DNA of 64,000 nucleotides from Saccharum officinarum (GCA_020631735.1 CM036170.1:63689737-63753736), one strand, 5' to 3'; numbered from the stretch's first letter, positions 12,563 to 28,610 are shown. Program-made: numbers and translations. Notes: generated by a model from the letters alone, not told the origin.

Positions 12563-13616
12563 CAGGGTCGTCCCAACAATTTCTTGGGCCCTTGTGCAAG
12601 CAAGACACTAAGGGCCCGACAATCTAATGTTTCAATATGACAATGAAAATATATAGTACAATCAACATATATTTAGTTCATAAGATAAGAAAATGTTATT
12701 ACATCAAAGAAGCTAAAAGAACAATAAAATAACTATTATGGTTACCTCAAATATAGTGCTTCAGTGCTTTTTAAAAAACCGCCTTAGGGCATTTCTTGAT
12801 GCAAAATCTTCAATAACAACATCGAGATCAATTTTATCCAAAATATCATTCTCAATGATGCACATAGCCAAGCCATTTAATCTTTCTTGTAGCATAGTTG
12901 ACCTCAAACAATTTTTCAATAGCTTCAATTTGGAGAAGCTTCTTTCGGCTGATGCTACTGTCACAGGAATAGTTAAGAGAATCTGATATGCAATAGAGAC
13001 ATTCGGATAGCAATCTGCAGCTTTAACAAAGTTAAGAATCTTCTAACTTTCTTTTTTTCCTTTTCTGACAACCAGACAAATGTTTCTTTGGCAACATCTA
13101 ACATGTCCAAAAAATAATTTTGAATTAGAATTTACAAAATGAGATCCCTACAACCGTACAACTGATAACTAAATCGGAATTGTAAATTTGCAATTGCAAT
13201 CACACTTACCGCTGGCCGAGTTATGAAGTCCCAGAACTGGTGAACTGAACTGATTGCCACTGTAATCTGCAAATAGGCACGCAGGATTTAGACATTCAGT
13301 TGAGGGATTGAGGGCCTTCGAGGGAGACAGCAGACTGACAAGACCAATTGAAAAGCAATGCTATGCTGAGTGCTGACCTGCAGGGCTGTAGCCACCGATG
13401 AGGTCACCTGTCACGCCCGCTCAGCCGCCCACCGCCGTGTCTCTGTGAACTGAATCACGATCGCGTACGCGAAGGGTCACGACTCGCCGCTTGCGTCTAG
13501 GGATACGAAGCGATCGTGGCTGAATACCTGTAGTGTAGAGGGGTATACTCATGGGCCCCTAAGATCATGGGCCCCTGGCCTGTGCACTGCCTGCACCCCC
13601 CCATTCGATGGGCCTG
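12563..13616 (-). mobile_element. hAT-type transposon remnant with 8-bp target duplication
   Basis: 1,054 bp inserted in the 46-bp array. Flanks are CTCTCATC at 12555-12562 and CTCTCATC at 13617-13624, an 8-bp duplication as hAT elements make. Ends are CAGGGTCG (left) and CAGGCCCA (right, reverse complement), a short imperfect terminal inverted repeat. The flanking word is also part of the array unit, so the duplication is slightly less decisive than in unique DNA. The interior carries the hAT dimerisation-domain fragment at 12761-12964. Confidence 0.8.
12761..12964 (-). pseudogene. hAT transposase C-terminal dimerisation domain fragment
   Basis: The minus strand encodes a fragment with TVASAERSFSKLKLLKNCLR and ERLNGLAMCIIE. 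This matches the C-terminal dimerisation region of plant hAT transposases of the TTF/zinc-finger MYM-like group. No N-terminal zinc finger or catalytic region is present in the 1-kb element, so it cannot encode an active transposase. It confirms the superfamily of the surrounding element. Confidence 0.85.
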
Positions 13617-13870
13617 CTCTCATCCAGGTTGAATAACCTAGGATAGGGCGAGTGTTCATATACTCTCATCCAGGTTGAATAACCTGGGATAGGGCAAGTG
13701 TTTTTTTACTCTCATCCAGGTTGAATAACCTAGGATAGGGAGAGTGTATCTTTACTCTCATCCGGGTTGAATAACTCAGGATAGGATGAGTGTATATGTA
13801 CTCTCATCTAGGTTGAATAACCTAAGATAGGATGAGCGTAGGCTTGGTCAGCCTGTTTGCTCTCATCTGG
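13617..13870. repeat. 46-bp tandem array, right part
   Basis: Continuation of the array at 12325-12562, with units starting at 13617, 13663 and 13709 (period 46). About five and a half copies precede the 3' end of the minus-strand integrase. Confidence 0.9.
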
Positions 13871-13996
13871 TGTTAGGAACAACCCGGGATAGCTTGGTTT
13901 TGTAAGACAAGTGTTGGTGATGAAAAATCATCTTTATTATATTGATCATGAACCTTGATTACATAATATCTTGGAGAAAAAATCTGTCTCATGTCC

Positions 13997-14781
13997 TTAG
14001 GCGTAGAATCTTCGCAACTGGTTGATGTGCCATGAGTTTCTGACTGGTATGCCATCTTCGGTCATCAACTCATATGATCCTGGCCCAGAAACCTTGGTAA
14101 TGATAAAAGGACCTTCCCATGGGCTGAGTAGTTTGTGTCGTCCATCTATTTTCTAAATGCGGCGAAGTACCACATCTCTGACTTGAAGGGTACGTGGTTG
14201 GGTGTTTTTGTTGTAGTGGCGCCTCAAGCCTTGGATATAGCGAGCGGATTGTAGAGTAGCATTGACTCTGACCTCTTCTATGCTATCTAGCTCTAGCCTT
14301 TGGGTGTGTTCAGCTTCTCCTTCATCATACTGCTCTATCTTCGGTGAGGTCCAAATCAAGTCTGCTGGCAGTACCACTTCTGATTCGTATACTAGGAAAA
14401 AGGCGAGTATCCGGTAGCTCTGCTTACTTGAGTCCATAGCCCCCACACTACTTTGGGCAATTCTTCAATCCACTTAGAGTCGTTATCTTCTAGTTCTTTA
14501 TACAATCTGGGTTTTAATCCGGCTAATATGAGACCGTTAGCTCTTTTTACCTGCCCGTTAGCTTCAGGGTAGGCGACTGAAGCGTAGTCGATGCTGATAC
14601 TGCAATCTTGTGCCCAACTTCTAAACTCGATGGCTGTGAAAGAAGAGCCTAAATCCATGATGACTCGATTAGGCAAGCCAAAGTGATGCATGATGTCTTG
14701 GATGAACTCGACTGCTTTAGCTATGCTGTACTTGACGAGTGGTTTGTATTCGATCCATTTGGTGAACTTGACAATAGCCAC
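13997..14781 (-). pseudogene. Integrase of the minus-strand Tat-lineage element, broken
   Basis: Integrase core and C-terminal part. From the right: IVKFTKWIEYKPL, a VIMDLGSSF catalytic Asp segment and PEANGQVKRANG with the catalytic Glu. An ESEVVLPADL block, GRHKLLSPWEGPF and a terminal NQLRRFYA follow, with the stop at 13997-13999. In-frame stops (for example after VVLRRI near 14153) and a frame change around 14400 break it. It is the 3' end of a gag-protease-RT-RNase H-integrase order read right to left down to this point. It would integrate element cDNA; this copy cannot. Confidence 0.87.
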
Positions 14782-17373
14782 AAAAATATACTCAAAACCA
14801 CCCTTGGCTTTCTTGAGGGGTCCTACCTGATCTAGCCCCCAGCAGGAGAACGACTAGTGGGCGAGATGCAGATAAGATTGTGTGCTGGGACGTGAGCTTG
14901 TCTTGCAAACATTCGGCAGCTTTTTCACTTCCTGACAAGTTCTTCCACGTCCTTTAAAGCAGTCGGTCAGTAGAATCCAGAACAAAAAGCTTTGCCAACT
15001 AGCGTTCTAGATGCAGTATGATTACCACAACATCCTAAGTGGATTTCTTCTAGAATTTCTTTGCCTTTTTCTGATGAGACGCATTTGAGAAGTACTCATG
15101 ATGAAGCAGCTCGTCTGTAGAGTTTGTCCCCTACCAAGACATAGTTCTTGCTCCTTTGAACAACCAGGGTACCTTCCTCTTCATCTGCTGGTAGTTTATT
15201 TTCTTTGATATAATAGATGAAAACCAGAGTCCCTGATGTGGTGATTACCAATATTTGGTTGCTGGGTGTCGGGAGTTCTCGGGTTATCTCACCGGTTTGT
15301 TTGATAGATGGAGCTGACAACTCCTCTATGAACACACTAGGTGGGACCTTCACCCTGTCCGATCCTTGCCAAGCACGTCTGCTGCAACGTTTGAATCACG
15401 CAAGACATGTAGAATTTCTAGTCCTAGCAAATGTTTCTCAAGTTTGCGTACTTCAGCACAATATATATCCATGTTGCCTTTGGTGCAGTCCTAATCTTTG
15501 TTGACTTGTTGACAACTACTACTGAATCACCATAGACGAGTAGTCGCTTGATTCCAAGAGAAATAGCTGCTCGGAGTCCATGGATAAGGGCCTCGTATTC
15601 TGCTTCATTGTTTGTAGCTTGCTAGAGGATTTGAAGAACATATTTGAGTTATTTTTCATTTGGAGATATGAAAAGGACACCAGCGCCAGCTCCTCCTAGC
15701 TTGAGCTATCCATCAAAGTATATTTTCCAATGGTCGAGGATAACATCTGGTGTTGGTTGTTGGATCTCTGTCCACTCGGCTACGAAATCTATGAGCGCCT
15801 GAGACTTGATGGTCTTGCAAGGAGTGAAATCTATGTCGAGTGCCCCAAGTTCTACTGCCCACTTGGAGATGTGTCTAGTTACATCTCGGTTGCGTAAGAT
15901 GTCTCCGAGTGGAAAATCAGTTACCACTATGATCTTGTGACCACCGAAGTAGTGTCGAAGCTTGTGGGGGGTGATCAGAAGGGCGTAGAGTAGTTTTTGT
16001 ACATGCGGATACCAGACCTTCGAGTTTGACAGTACCTCGCTAATATAGTAGACGGGTCGTTGTACTTTGCAAACATGTCCCTCTTCTTTTCTCTCTACGA
16101 CAATCGCTGTACTGACTACCATGGTAGTTGCTGCAATGTATAACATCATAGCTTCATTCTTCTTTGGAGGTGTCAAAATAGGTGAGGAGGTGAGGTACTC
16201 CTTAAGCTTTTTGAAAGCATCCTTGGCTTCCTCTGTCCACTCGAACTTGCCCGTCTTATTTAGGAGTTTGAAAAAGGGTAGTCCATTTTTGTCAAGTCGT
16301 GAGATAAAGCGATTGAGGGCTGCCATGCAACCTGTCAACTTTTGAACATCCTTGACGCAGCGAGGACTCATCTCTATTATAGCTCAAATTTGTTTGCTGA
16401 TGGCCTTGATCCCATAATGACTAACCAAGAAACCGAGTAGTTTTCCTGATGGCACTCCGAAAACGCATTTGTTTGCATATAGCTTCCACTTCCACTTCTT
16501 CAAGTTCTCGAAAGTTTGTTTCTGATCTTCAATAAGCATGTATGGATCCTTTGTCTTTACTACAACATCATCAACATAAGCTTCTGCGTTGTCGCTAATC
16601 TGCTTGCCTAGGCATGTTTGGATGGCTCTCTGATATGTAGCGCCAACGTTCTTAAGTCCAAACGATATGGTTTTGTAGCGGTAGGCACCGAACGGTGTGA
16701 TGAAAGAGGTCTTACTTGGTCTTCTTCTCTTAATGCAATATGATGATAACTAGAGTAGCAGTCAATAATCTGGTCAATGCGTGGTACCCAAACGGGTCCT
16801 TCGGGCAATGCCTGTTTAGATCTATATAGTCGACACACATACGTCACTCAACCGTGTTCTTTTTCTGTACTAGGACTAGATTGGCCAACCAGTCAGGATG
16901 GAGAATTTATCTTATGATCCGGCAGCCATCAGTTTCATGGTTTCTTTTTTGATTGTTGCTTTCTTGTCGGGTTAAAAACATCGTAACCGTTGTTTTATAG
17001 GCTTGGAGCCTTCATTCACATCAATTCTGTGCTCAGCCAACTCTCTTGGGACATCTGGCATGTCGACTAACTTCCAAGCGAAGATATCTTTGTTGTCCCA
17101 GAGAAAGTTGTTGAGCGTGAGCTCCTATTTTGCAGAGAGGTGGGCACTGATAGTAGCCGTCTTGGAGGGATCACCGGTGCCTAGGTCGATTTGCTTGACA
17201 TCAGCTTCTTTCGATGGTGCAAGGATGTTGGGCCTCTTAGCCAGGATCTCTAGCTCTTTTAGGTTTATTTCAGCAGCAACAGTGGCTATCTTTTCCCTTT
17301 TGCTGGATGCTTGTGCCTTGGCCGCAATTTGGAATGCTTGAACATCGCAATCAAAATCACGCTTCAGATCACC
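14782..17373 (-). pseudogene. Reverse transcriptase and two RNase H domains of the minus-strand Tat-lineage element, broken
   Basis: Decayed RT/RNase H block in several frames. RT remnants lie at 16600-16860 (YRSKQALPEGP, DCYSSYHHI). The connection and first RNase H lie at 15706-16371 (GCMAALNRFISRL, FEWTEEAKDAFKKLKEYL, HKLRHYFGGHKIIVVTDFPL). A second, archaeal-type RNase H follows at about 15480-15720 (YFDG, GAGAGVLFISP, NNEAEYEALIHGLRAA, VYGDS). Two RNase H domains in tandem are diagnostic of the Tat lineage. The stretch 14782-15480 is the linker towards integrase and holds only broken frames. Multiple stops and shifts make it non-functional. Confidence 0.8.
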
Positions 17374-17937
17374 TCAAAGAGAGAGAACACCATTGGGTCC
17401 TGGCATCTTAAGCAAGAGGTATGGGCAGTGCAGTATTGCCATGAACTTGACTAATGTTGGTCGCCCAAAGATGGCGTGATATGATGATTTGAAATCTGCA
17501 ACCTCAAATTTGATGAACTCGGTACGGTAGTTTGCTGGGGTTCCAAATGTGACTGGCAGGGTGATCTGTCTGAGTGGCATAGCGGCTTTGCTAGGTACTA
17601 TTCCGTAGAAAGGAACACTTGTTGGAGTGATCATCCCGGCAAGTTCTAGCCCCATCTTCCTTAGCGTATCTAAAAATTTGATGTTGAGTCTAGCTCCTCC
17701 ATCGATCAACACTTTTGTGACGATCATACTAGCTATGGTTGGATCCAAAACCAGTGGGTAGTGGCTAGTGTTTCCTATGCTAGTCCATTGATCCTCTCTT
17801 GAGAACTGAATTAGATACTGCGACCAATTGAGGTATCTGGGAGTAGCCGGTTCTACTGCCATGATGGTTCGTAGGGCCAATTTGTCTTGATGCTTGCTCC
17901 TAGATCCCGAGACTCCGACGAAGATTACTGCTACCAT
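17374..17937 (-). pseudogene. Aspartic protease region of the minus-strand Tat-lineage element
   Basis: An open frame of about 187 codons with the retropepsin-like segment VTKVLIDGGARLN. The catalytic Asp sits in D-G-G rather than D-T/S-G, as is common in plant Tat proteases. YHAIFGRPTLVKFMAI resembles the usual second half of the domain (FNAILGRPTL type). It lies between gag remnants to the right and RT to the left. The frame itself is open, but the rest of the polyprotein is broken. Confidence 0.75.
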
Positions 17938-18341
17938 TCCCTTGGATTTTTAGAATCCCTTATCTTATTGATTATCTTCATCCTTCTTCTGGTTATCTTC
18001 TTTTCTTTCTCTATTGTTGCCCTTTCTTGTGTATCGATCAATAAAGATGCGACAATCTCTAGTCACGTGATTTCCGTTTGGGTGCCATATGTAGTGCATT
18101 TTTCAATGTCTTCAAATTTCCTAGGCTTGAAAAACTTCTTTGCTTTGTCTGCTACAGCCACAGTGTTGTCGGGCCTGTGTTTCCTGTCTTGATGCCCATT
18201 ATTTCGATGATTTTGTCTATCAGGGTTGTCCCGGTTGTTCTAATCTAGAAATCTTTCTTGGGTCTTCTCCTCCACAGTGATCATCCTTTCCACTATGCAC
18301 TTGAATTCTTCGTTGCTTCATGGGTTCTCTTTGCAGAAATC

Positions 18342-20221
18342 CTAGAATTGCCACTTGGCCAGAATTCCATAGGAGAAAGCTTCAATGACCTCCCGTTCAG
18401 TAATGTCATGTACTTGAGCACGCAACTCATCGAACCATCGGTAATAGTCCCTGAGACTTTCACCTCCTTTCTGCTTGAGTCCTTTTAGTTCTGTATGAGT
18501 GATAGGGTGCGTGATGATGCCTATGAAATTATCACAAAAGGCTCTTTGCAAATCCTCCTAACCCTTGATTGATCCTAGACTTAGTTTGTCGAACCATTGG
18601 AGCGGCATAGCCTCTAGTGCCATAGGGAAGAAGAGTGCTTTAATGTCATCATCACCACCAGCTAGCTCGATTGATTGAGAATATATCCTGAGCCACTGCT
18701 TAGGTTCGGTCTTGCCATCATACTTTAAGTGGTTAGAAGGCTTGAATTTAAGAGGTAGCCGTACTGAAAGAAGTCAGTTTGCAAAACAAGGGAATCTATC
18801 GGGTACTCTAGCTTCCATGTATTCATACTCAGCCCTACCTTTTTGCTAGTCGTTGATTCGGTGCGAGTAGTTTTGTGGAGCCGAAGGAATTGGTGGTCTG
18901 CTCCTATTATCTCTTGTTCATTCAACTTGATTACTTTGGTTCTGGCCTTCCCTGCTTCCTTTGTTGCTGCTTTCGTTTGGACCTAGCCTGTCGAAAGCAT
19001 ATCTCAATTGACTTTGGTTATCCTATCTCTGTGAATTTGACCTAGCGGGGTTGTTTTAAATGAGCCTTTCCACCTTATATCCGTACGGCTGTTGATCAGA
19101 GAATTTCTCTAAGGCGCCCTTGTTCTTCATTGGGGTGAGAGATAGCTTCGAGTTCTTCAGCCAATTCTTAAATCTTGGTGTATGAAAAGTTGTGTGTTCT
19201 CCCAGCTGCACGCCTTTCTTCGGCTTCTTGCTCTGATTTTCTTCTCATATACTCGGCCATATCAGATTCATATCTGGCCCAGGCTTCCTTGCGCTGCTGG
19301 GCATGGCATCGGCGTCCCTGCTTTGTCTTGTTCCTCCTCTCTCTGGCTTGTTTCTAGCTTTCGGTTTCACTATCGTGTCCCTGGGCAAAGGGTGATATAT
19401 TGGATTTGGATTCATCTGATGACCTGATGTCTGGTGCGTCTGGAGGGATCAACGGTGATCGGGGACGACAAACCATGAATACTTCTCGAGTATGAAGCGT
19501 TCTGTTGTTGATGCCAGTTTCCATACTATCAGAGTTGTTGAGAACTTTAGTAGAGGCTTCAGCGTCGTAGATTGAATCTCCTTCTTGGTAGGGTAGAACC
19601 GTTGTTGTGCCAACTAGCCGAGTACTGTTATCCTCAGGAATAGAACCTGGCCAGTGGACTATGTAGTCTTGAGACGTTATAGTCAGTACGAGGCCTTCCC
19701 GAGCTCCTGTCAACGGCACCCTTCGCACCAGACTGGTTGATCCTTGGAGTAGTGCTTGGTAAGATATAGCCACACTGTTGAGTCCAAGTGGGAAAGGATT
19801 CGGCTTCTTGAAGGAACTCTGAAGGAATCCCAAGTTGAATTCTTAATTGATTGAGGTCATGTTGCGAAGTCCTAGCGGGAAAGGACTCGGTATATTACAG
19901 AAAGAACCCGAATAAGACTCCATCTCGAATGTAGAGCCTGAGTTTGAGTCGAAATTAGTTGGCCGTGAGATCTAAGTTGGATCAGACATCGCGAGCCGTG
20001 TGAATCTTCCGGCGAGTTGATATGTCGTAGTCATCGAAATAGCGAGGTCTTCATTGCGAGCTGAGTCTTTGAGGAGATGACCTTGGAGCTTGCCATCGTC
20101 ATCCGCCTCGTAGATCCATGATCCGAAGATGAAGGTTGACCCCATTGAGAAGATCATGTTATCGAGGTCCATCGAGCTCTCGGATGCAAATCCGCTAAAA
20201 GCCCCTACCTGGCATGCCAGC
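18342..20221 (-). pseudogene. gag region and leader of the minus-strand Tat-lineage element, broken
   Basis: Remnants of a retrotransposon gag. The core at 18342-18551 reads LKGLKQKGGESLRDYYRWFDEL and VIEAFSYGILAKWQF, typical of plant gypsy gag (Pfam Retrotrans_gag type). Upstream fragments at 19354-19833 and 19972-20221 carry low-complexity leader sequence. Several frame changes and stops intervene. Gag would form the particle shell. The position directly after the LTR and before the protease fits. Confidence 0.7.
20200..20221 (-). other. Candidate primer-binding site of the minus-strand Tat-lineage element
   Basis: Directly after the LTR end, the element strand reads GCTGGCATGCCAGGTAGGGG. 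This is the primer-binding-site position and resembles the GCCAGGTAGGGG-type sites I associate with grass Tat elements. I could not assign the tRNA with certainty. Confidence 0.5.
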
Positions 20222-20681
20222 TGTCGATGTTTTACCACCGATAGCCTGCCACAAGGGTACTCAGGATAGCTGTTTAGGCTTCAGCGTATGCTGAACTCGA
20301 TGGTGAACGCAAGAGACAGTCGATTTATACTGGTTCGGGCCCTCGTAATCGAGTAATAGCCCTTACGTCCAGTCGACGTTAGCCTTTGCTTTAGATTGAT
20401 TGTTATGATGTTCTGTTCTCCTCCTCTAGGGGTGCCCATAGCCTCTCTTTATATAGGGAGAAATGGCTATGGTGCGATTACAGTTCTAGTCGGATTTCAA
20501 ATAAGGTGTTCTGATCTAACTACAGAAGGTACTTTCTATTAGAAAACCGGCTAGTTTGGCCTATTCTACTTGGAATCAGCGTCAATTATCGCTTCGCCTC
20601 TTCTATCAGGCATGCGGGCTAGGCTAGGGCCCACTGCTAGTACTCATGCCGATGAGGAGCCCTGTGGATCCCGCATCGACA
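20222..20681 (-). mobile_element. 5' LTR of the minus-strand Tat-lineage element
   Basis: A 460-bp LTR on the minus strand, starting TGTCGAT at 20681 and ending ATCGACA at 20222, a perfect 7-bp inverted terminus. The promoter TATATAAAGAGAGG lies near 20445-20460. It is homologous to the plus-strand LTR at 11871-12324 but in opposite orientation. Its partner 3' LTR is not in the window. Confidence 0.85.
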
Positions 20682-21660
20682 GGAACGTCCTTGAGGGTGG
20701 CCCGATCTTCACGACAGTAGATCACGAATCAAAAATAACTTGCTGCGAACAACAGGATAACTAGCTTTATACCTAACAAAGGTTAGTTGTGACCAAGCGA
20801 TGGGGAGAGAGGCATTGAAACCGTGAAGACTTTGACTCAATCTTTGAACGACCGCAGAACCACAATCCGAAACTAATCCACACAAAACGGTGCAGCCTTA
20901 CTAGAAACCGTAGAGCACGAACTAGGGGAACCTAGAGGGGTCACTTCACAAGTCCAAGAAAAACAAGGAAGAATAAAGGTTTGAGTAAGGCACTCGGCAG
21001 CTCGGCTGCAGTATCATGTAGTTTAACAAATCATCAAAAGGTTCCTAATAGCTTAGAGGTAGGGGATATTTATACTAGGAACAACTCTCCTAGTTGGGTG
21101 TGAAAACGAAATAGAGTTTCTGAAGATAGGCAATGTGAAAGGTCACCACGAGATGGATTCTCGAAGTGATCTCGTGTGACTGTTGGCCTTCAGAGCAGTC
21201 TCCACTAATCTGACCATAATTCCTTATTGGGAAGTCCAAATGCCGAACAGTTTGTTGGGTGTGAAAGTAGACTTGAAGAGCTTTCCAGCCATGTGCAGCA
21301 TGCACCACGAAACTTTGTAGATTGGTACAGTTTTGCATGGGAAGTTATACCAAATTCTGCCCCCTGGCAGACGATCGACCTTCTGCGTCACTTTTTCCCT
21401 GGTTCGGTCGTCCGTCCGTGTTACTTGTCATCCGCGTTACTTTTTCCCGGGTCTGGTCGTCCACCCATGTTACTTTTCCAATGGAGCTATGTTGTAGCAC
21501 TGTGTCTTGATCCTTCGGCCATGCGCCTTCCACGTCTTCATCTGTAAACCTAAGCATCATCAAGATATGATAATTAGGTAGTATAACATTCTCAGAAGTG
21601 TTAAAATTACCATCAGTTAGGAATAAATTCACCTGCTCTTGTAGTTTCTTAGTACGGCTT
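20682..21660 (-). other. LTR/leader-like DNA with a minus-strand TATA motif, no gene recognised
   Basis: The minus strand carries TATAAATATCCCC near 21063-21075, followed by non-coding DNA resembling the R-U5 part of an LTR. A plus-strand segment with repeated GCGTTACTTTTTCC-like words lies near 21385-21475. This may be an older retroelement into which the Tat element inserted. Boundaries are not defined. Confidence 0.35.
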
Positions 21661-22380
21661 CTTATAAGTGGCTCTTGATTTGTATCCTTTGGACTTAGGT
21701 AGCGTGCATGGCTGGGATGTCCTCATCATTCAGTGTCCACCCCATGGACGAGCCCACACAGCCATACCGGACGTGGTTGCAATTATAGTCTCTGGATTTT
21801 TCCATGAGCGGCGACGGGAGCATGACCCCCGCAGGAGACAAGGGATAGCCGACGGTGGCTGCGCTCGAATGATTTGGGAGCGAGCCGGCGACGAAGGAAG
21901 CAATATTGACAAATTTCGTTGTGGGCAAGAAGGAAGTGCTAGAAGAGACATGAGATATTGGAGAGAGAAAAGAGAATTGGGGAATCACCGAGTGGAGGCG
22001 TAAGATATTTTCTTTTCTTCAAGCGCACGTGGATGATAATGTTGATAGCATGAGACCACATAGTATCTGAAAAGGACTTGTGATGTTCTGATCAAAGAAT
22101 TACTGTTTCTTTAATCATTGGGATAAAGAAACAGAGCTTGTTTCACTTTGCTGTCCATTTTATCCCTTCTGTGTAACAAACTCCTGGTTTGAATACACTT
22201 GTTAGCTTTCTAGTAGTGACGAAGAAGAACGCTAGAACTTTATCAGTGTCAATAGGCGAGCTCTTTTTGTGACTATCAATAGGCGAGCTTGATTTCCATG
22301 ATGCAAGAGCTCATTGTTTCATTCCTCCAAAAAAAACATATTTGCTCGTCGTTTCAGTGAAACGGATTTCAATCAATTCG
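21661..22380. other. Intergenic DNA, no gene recognised
   Basis: Short open frames overlap on both strands around 21668-22003, but none shows a domain. Two copies of TCAATAGGCGAGCT near 22250 and 22278 form a short direct repeat. Confidence 0.4.
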
Positions 22381-22507
22381 GTCTTGTTTGGATATTGTCG
22401 GATTCACTTCAATCCATATGTGTTGGGTGGAATTTAGTTCAAGTTCCACTCTATTCCACCCAACACACGTGGATTAATGTGAATCTGAATACATCAAAAC
22501 AAGGCCT
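22381..22507. mobile_element. Small fold-back MITE
   Basis: About 127 bp whose two halves are inverted copies. Left: GTCTTGTTTGGAT, then GGATTCACTTCAATCCA and TGTTGGGTGGAAT. Right, in reverse: ATTCCACCCAACA, TGGATTAATGTGAATC and ATCAAAACAAGGC. The family is not assigned; TTCG lies close to both ends. Confidence 0.75.
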
Positions 22508-22781
22508 TCGTACATTCCTTTGTGTCAAAAATATACATTTGACGTTAGCGAAACGGAGAAACGATATTCCATTGAAATTCCTATACGTGGAAAACCTCCG
22601 CTCCTAGCGGGATCTTAGTGAGGATCACACATTGACACCATTCACAGCGCCTCTTGCCTGCTAGTACCAGTAGTAATCACCATTCTGTACACGTACTAAG
22701 GTTACGACGGATTTTGCAGGTCTGCACCGGCGCCGTCATCCACTGACTCCCAGCGTCCGGATGCATTTTTCTCTACTCCTA

Positions 22782-23021
22782 GGCCTGGTTTAAATTGCCT
22801 CAAAATTTTAAGTTTTTTTACTCTCTCTTCATCACATTATTTTTTAGACACATGCATAAAACATTAAATATAGATAAAAAATAACTAATTACACAGTTTG
22901 GTTGTAAATCACGAGACGAATCTTTTGAGCCAGTTAGTCCATGATTGGACAAAGTTTGTCAAATACAAACGAAACGTGCTACAGTGTCCAGATTGCAAAA
23001 ATTTGCAATCTAAACCAGGCC
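22782..23021. mobile_element. Tourist/Harbinger-like MITE with CTA target duplication
   Basis: 240 bp with inverted termini GGCCTGGTTTAAATTGC and GCAATCTAAACCAGGCC, flanked by CTA at 22779-22781 and 23022-23024. The interior contains AACTAATTACACAGTTTGG and ACGAGACGAATCTTTTGAGC, typical of a very abundant panicoid-grass MITE family. The 3-bp duplication fits PIF/Harbinger. Confidence 0.88.
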
Positions 23022-23264
23022 CTAATCCTAGGTACTGTATGCAACACGGCGACAACGACAAGGCTGCCGGGGCATGCATGCCACCCTCAGATTGCAGCGC
23101 TGGTCATCATCGTACAGATCGAGTTAACGGCCTGCTCCAGGCCCAGCAAGATTAGACAAAGCAACACTCCTTGTCCAGCGGCTCCTGATTCCTGAACATA
23201 TCAAAGGCCAAGGGCCAATGCTAGGACAAGGTCACGTAGTTGTAGGGCCAATGCCTGAACATAC

Positions 23265-23335
23265 ATATCATAGATGTTAGTATAATACGATTCTCGGCTC
23301 AAGTTGATCAGACGTATAAAAAACATCTATGATAT
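23265..23335. repeat. Perfect 14-bp inverted repeat with a 43-nt loop
   Basis: ATATCATAGATGTT at 23265-23278 pairs with AACATCTATGATAT at 23322-23335. No gene is adjacent; it may be the end of a decayed fold-back element. Confidence 0.7.
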
Positions 23336-24854
23336 CGAAGCATTATTAGTTCAATTATGAAATATATTTTACAGTAAACCTATTTAGAGAGAAATATTAA
23401 TAGTATTTTTATGCATTTAACTAAATTTAACAAAGGTTTTTTTTTGCGGGTAAAATTTAACAAAGTTTGACTTGTTTCTAAATTTAAAATTGTATCTTTC
23501 TCTGAAAAGAGTACTGCAGTGGAATGTGTCTGTGCGGACTTTGATGCGTGCGTGCAGGAGCCATAAACCTGGGCCCCGTTCCTGCCTTCGCGGCGCTGCC
23601 AAGCGTCGTCTCGTCCTTGTCCAGCACCACCAATTCTTCTTCTTTTTTTCCCTTTATTTTTTGTCGTACTCGTGTCACCATATTCGTGTACCAATCGGGC
23701 AGGGACATGTGATGCGCTGCTGAAATATGGTCCGCAATCTGCCAAGGACGTCAGTGACCCCGATTGGTGGACGTTCAACGAATTAACGGATGTCCTGCTG
23801 CCGAGCCTCTCGCGGCGTGCGGTTCTTGTTGCCCAGGCAAAGCGTTTCGTGTTGATGCAGGAGCGGGAGTGGCCATCGCTGCTCTTCTTCCTTGGTGGCT
23901 GGCCCAGAAGAGAAGACGGTGAACTCAATTGAACAGTTGTGAAAGCGCCGCGTATCTGTATTGGCTGATGAATACTACTAGTACTTATTACGTACTAGAT
24001 ATCAGTTTTAAAAACGTACCGCAGTTTGAATGTTTCTGTGTTGTGGTACAAGTTACGTGTGCGCTGCAAAACTGTGACAGCTTGAATTCTATTTGCTGGC
24101 TCATTCTGCCTTTTGTACTATGTACGTAACCCAGTCCTGTGCTGTAGAAACTAGTAGTCACTGCTGAGTAGTACTGACTGAACCCCTGTTTGTAATTAAC
24201 CTCCACATGCATGACGAACCTGTACCGCGAGACGTTGCAGACTTGCAGTGGCGTGGAGTGAGGAACAGTAACCAGTAACGACATCGCAGCGGCGTGATAA
24301 GAAGGCATGGCACGTTCTCCTGTTACCATAAAGCTACACACCAAATCATTCGGTCTATTTGGCCAATCATGTTGCCCTTTTGATTTGATACTTCCATTCC
24401 ATTCCATGTTAACTACTAATTGATTCCCTGTTTGCCACTACTGTAACTTGTCGCTTGTCACACAGTGATTAGCTAAGCTGATTGACCAATCCAGCATAAC
24501 TCGTCGCAGGCAATAGACCATGCAGAACAGTACACCGCACTGGAGTTTGACAAGAAACAAAGGCAGGCACCGGTATTTACCACAGAAAAAAAAAATCACT
24601 TTTGCCGCATTCATATTTGATTCCCCTGTACAAAATCAATCACAGCAGGCAGCAGCTATGCCACCTCGTGATGAACCACCCACATTTGTACATCAATCAA
24701 CCGGAGCTAACTAATAATACTAACAAGAAACTAAATAATCCTGTATGGTTACTGCTGTAGCTACAATACCTACACTAAACGCACCTAGTAGTAGAGTAAT
24801 TAGTAATGCACCTAGCAGCTCGATCACCATCAAACAGCCTCATTCAATCCACGG
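23336..24854. other. Intergenic DNA downstream of the cytokinin dehydrogenase gene; no gene supported
   Basis: Overlapping open frames on both strands at 23380-23930 lack any recognisable domain, and their codon composition suggests chance or remnants. 24530-24854 should contain the 3' UTR of the minus-strand gene at 24855-28610, but I cannot place its poly(A) site. Confidence 0.4.
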
Positions 24855-28610
<3,756 letters not shown>

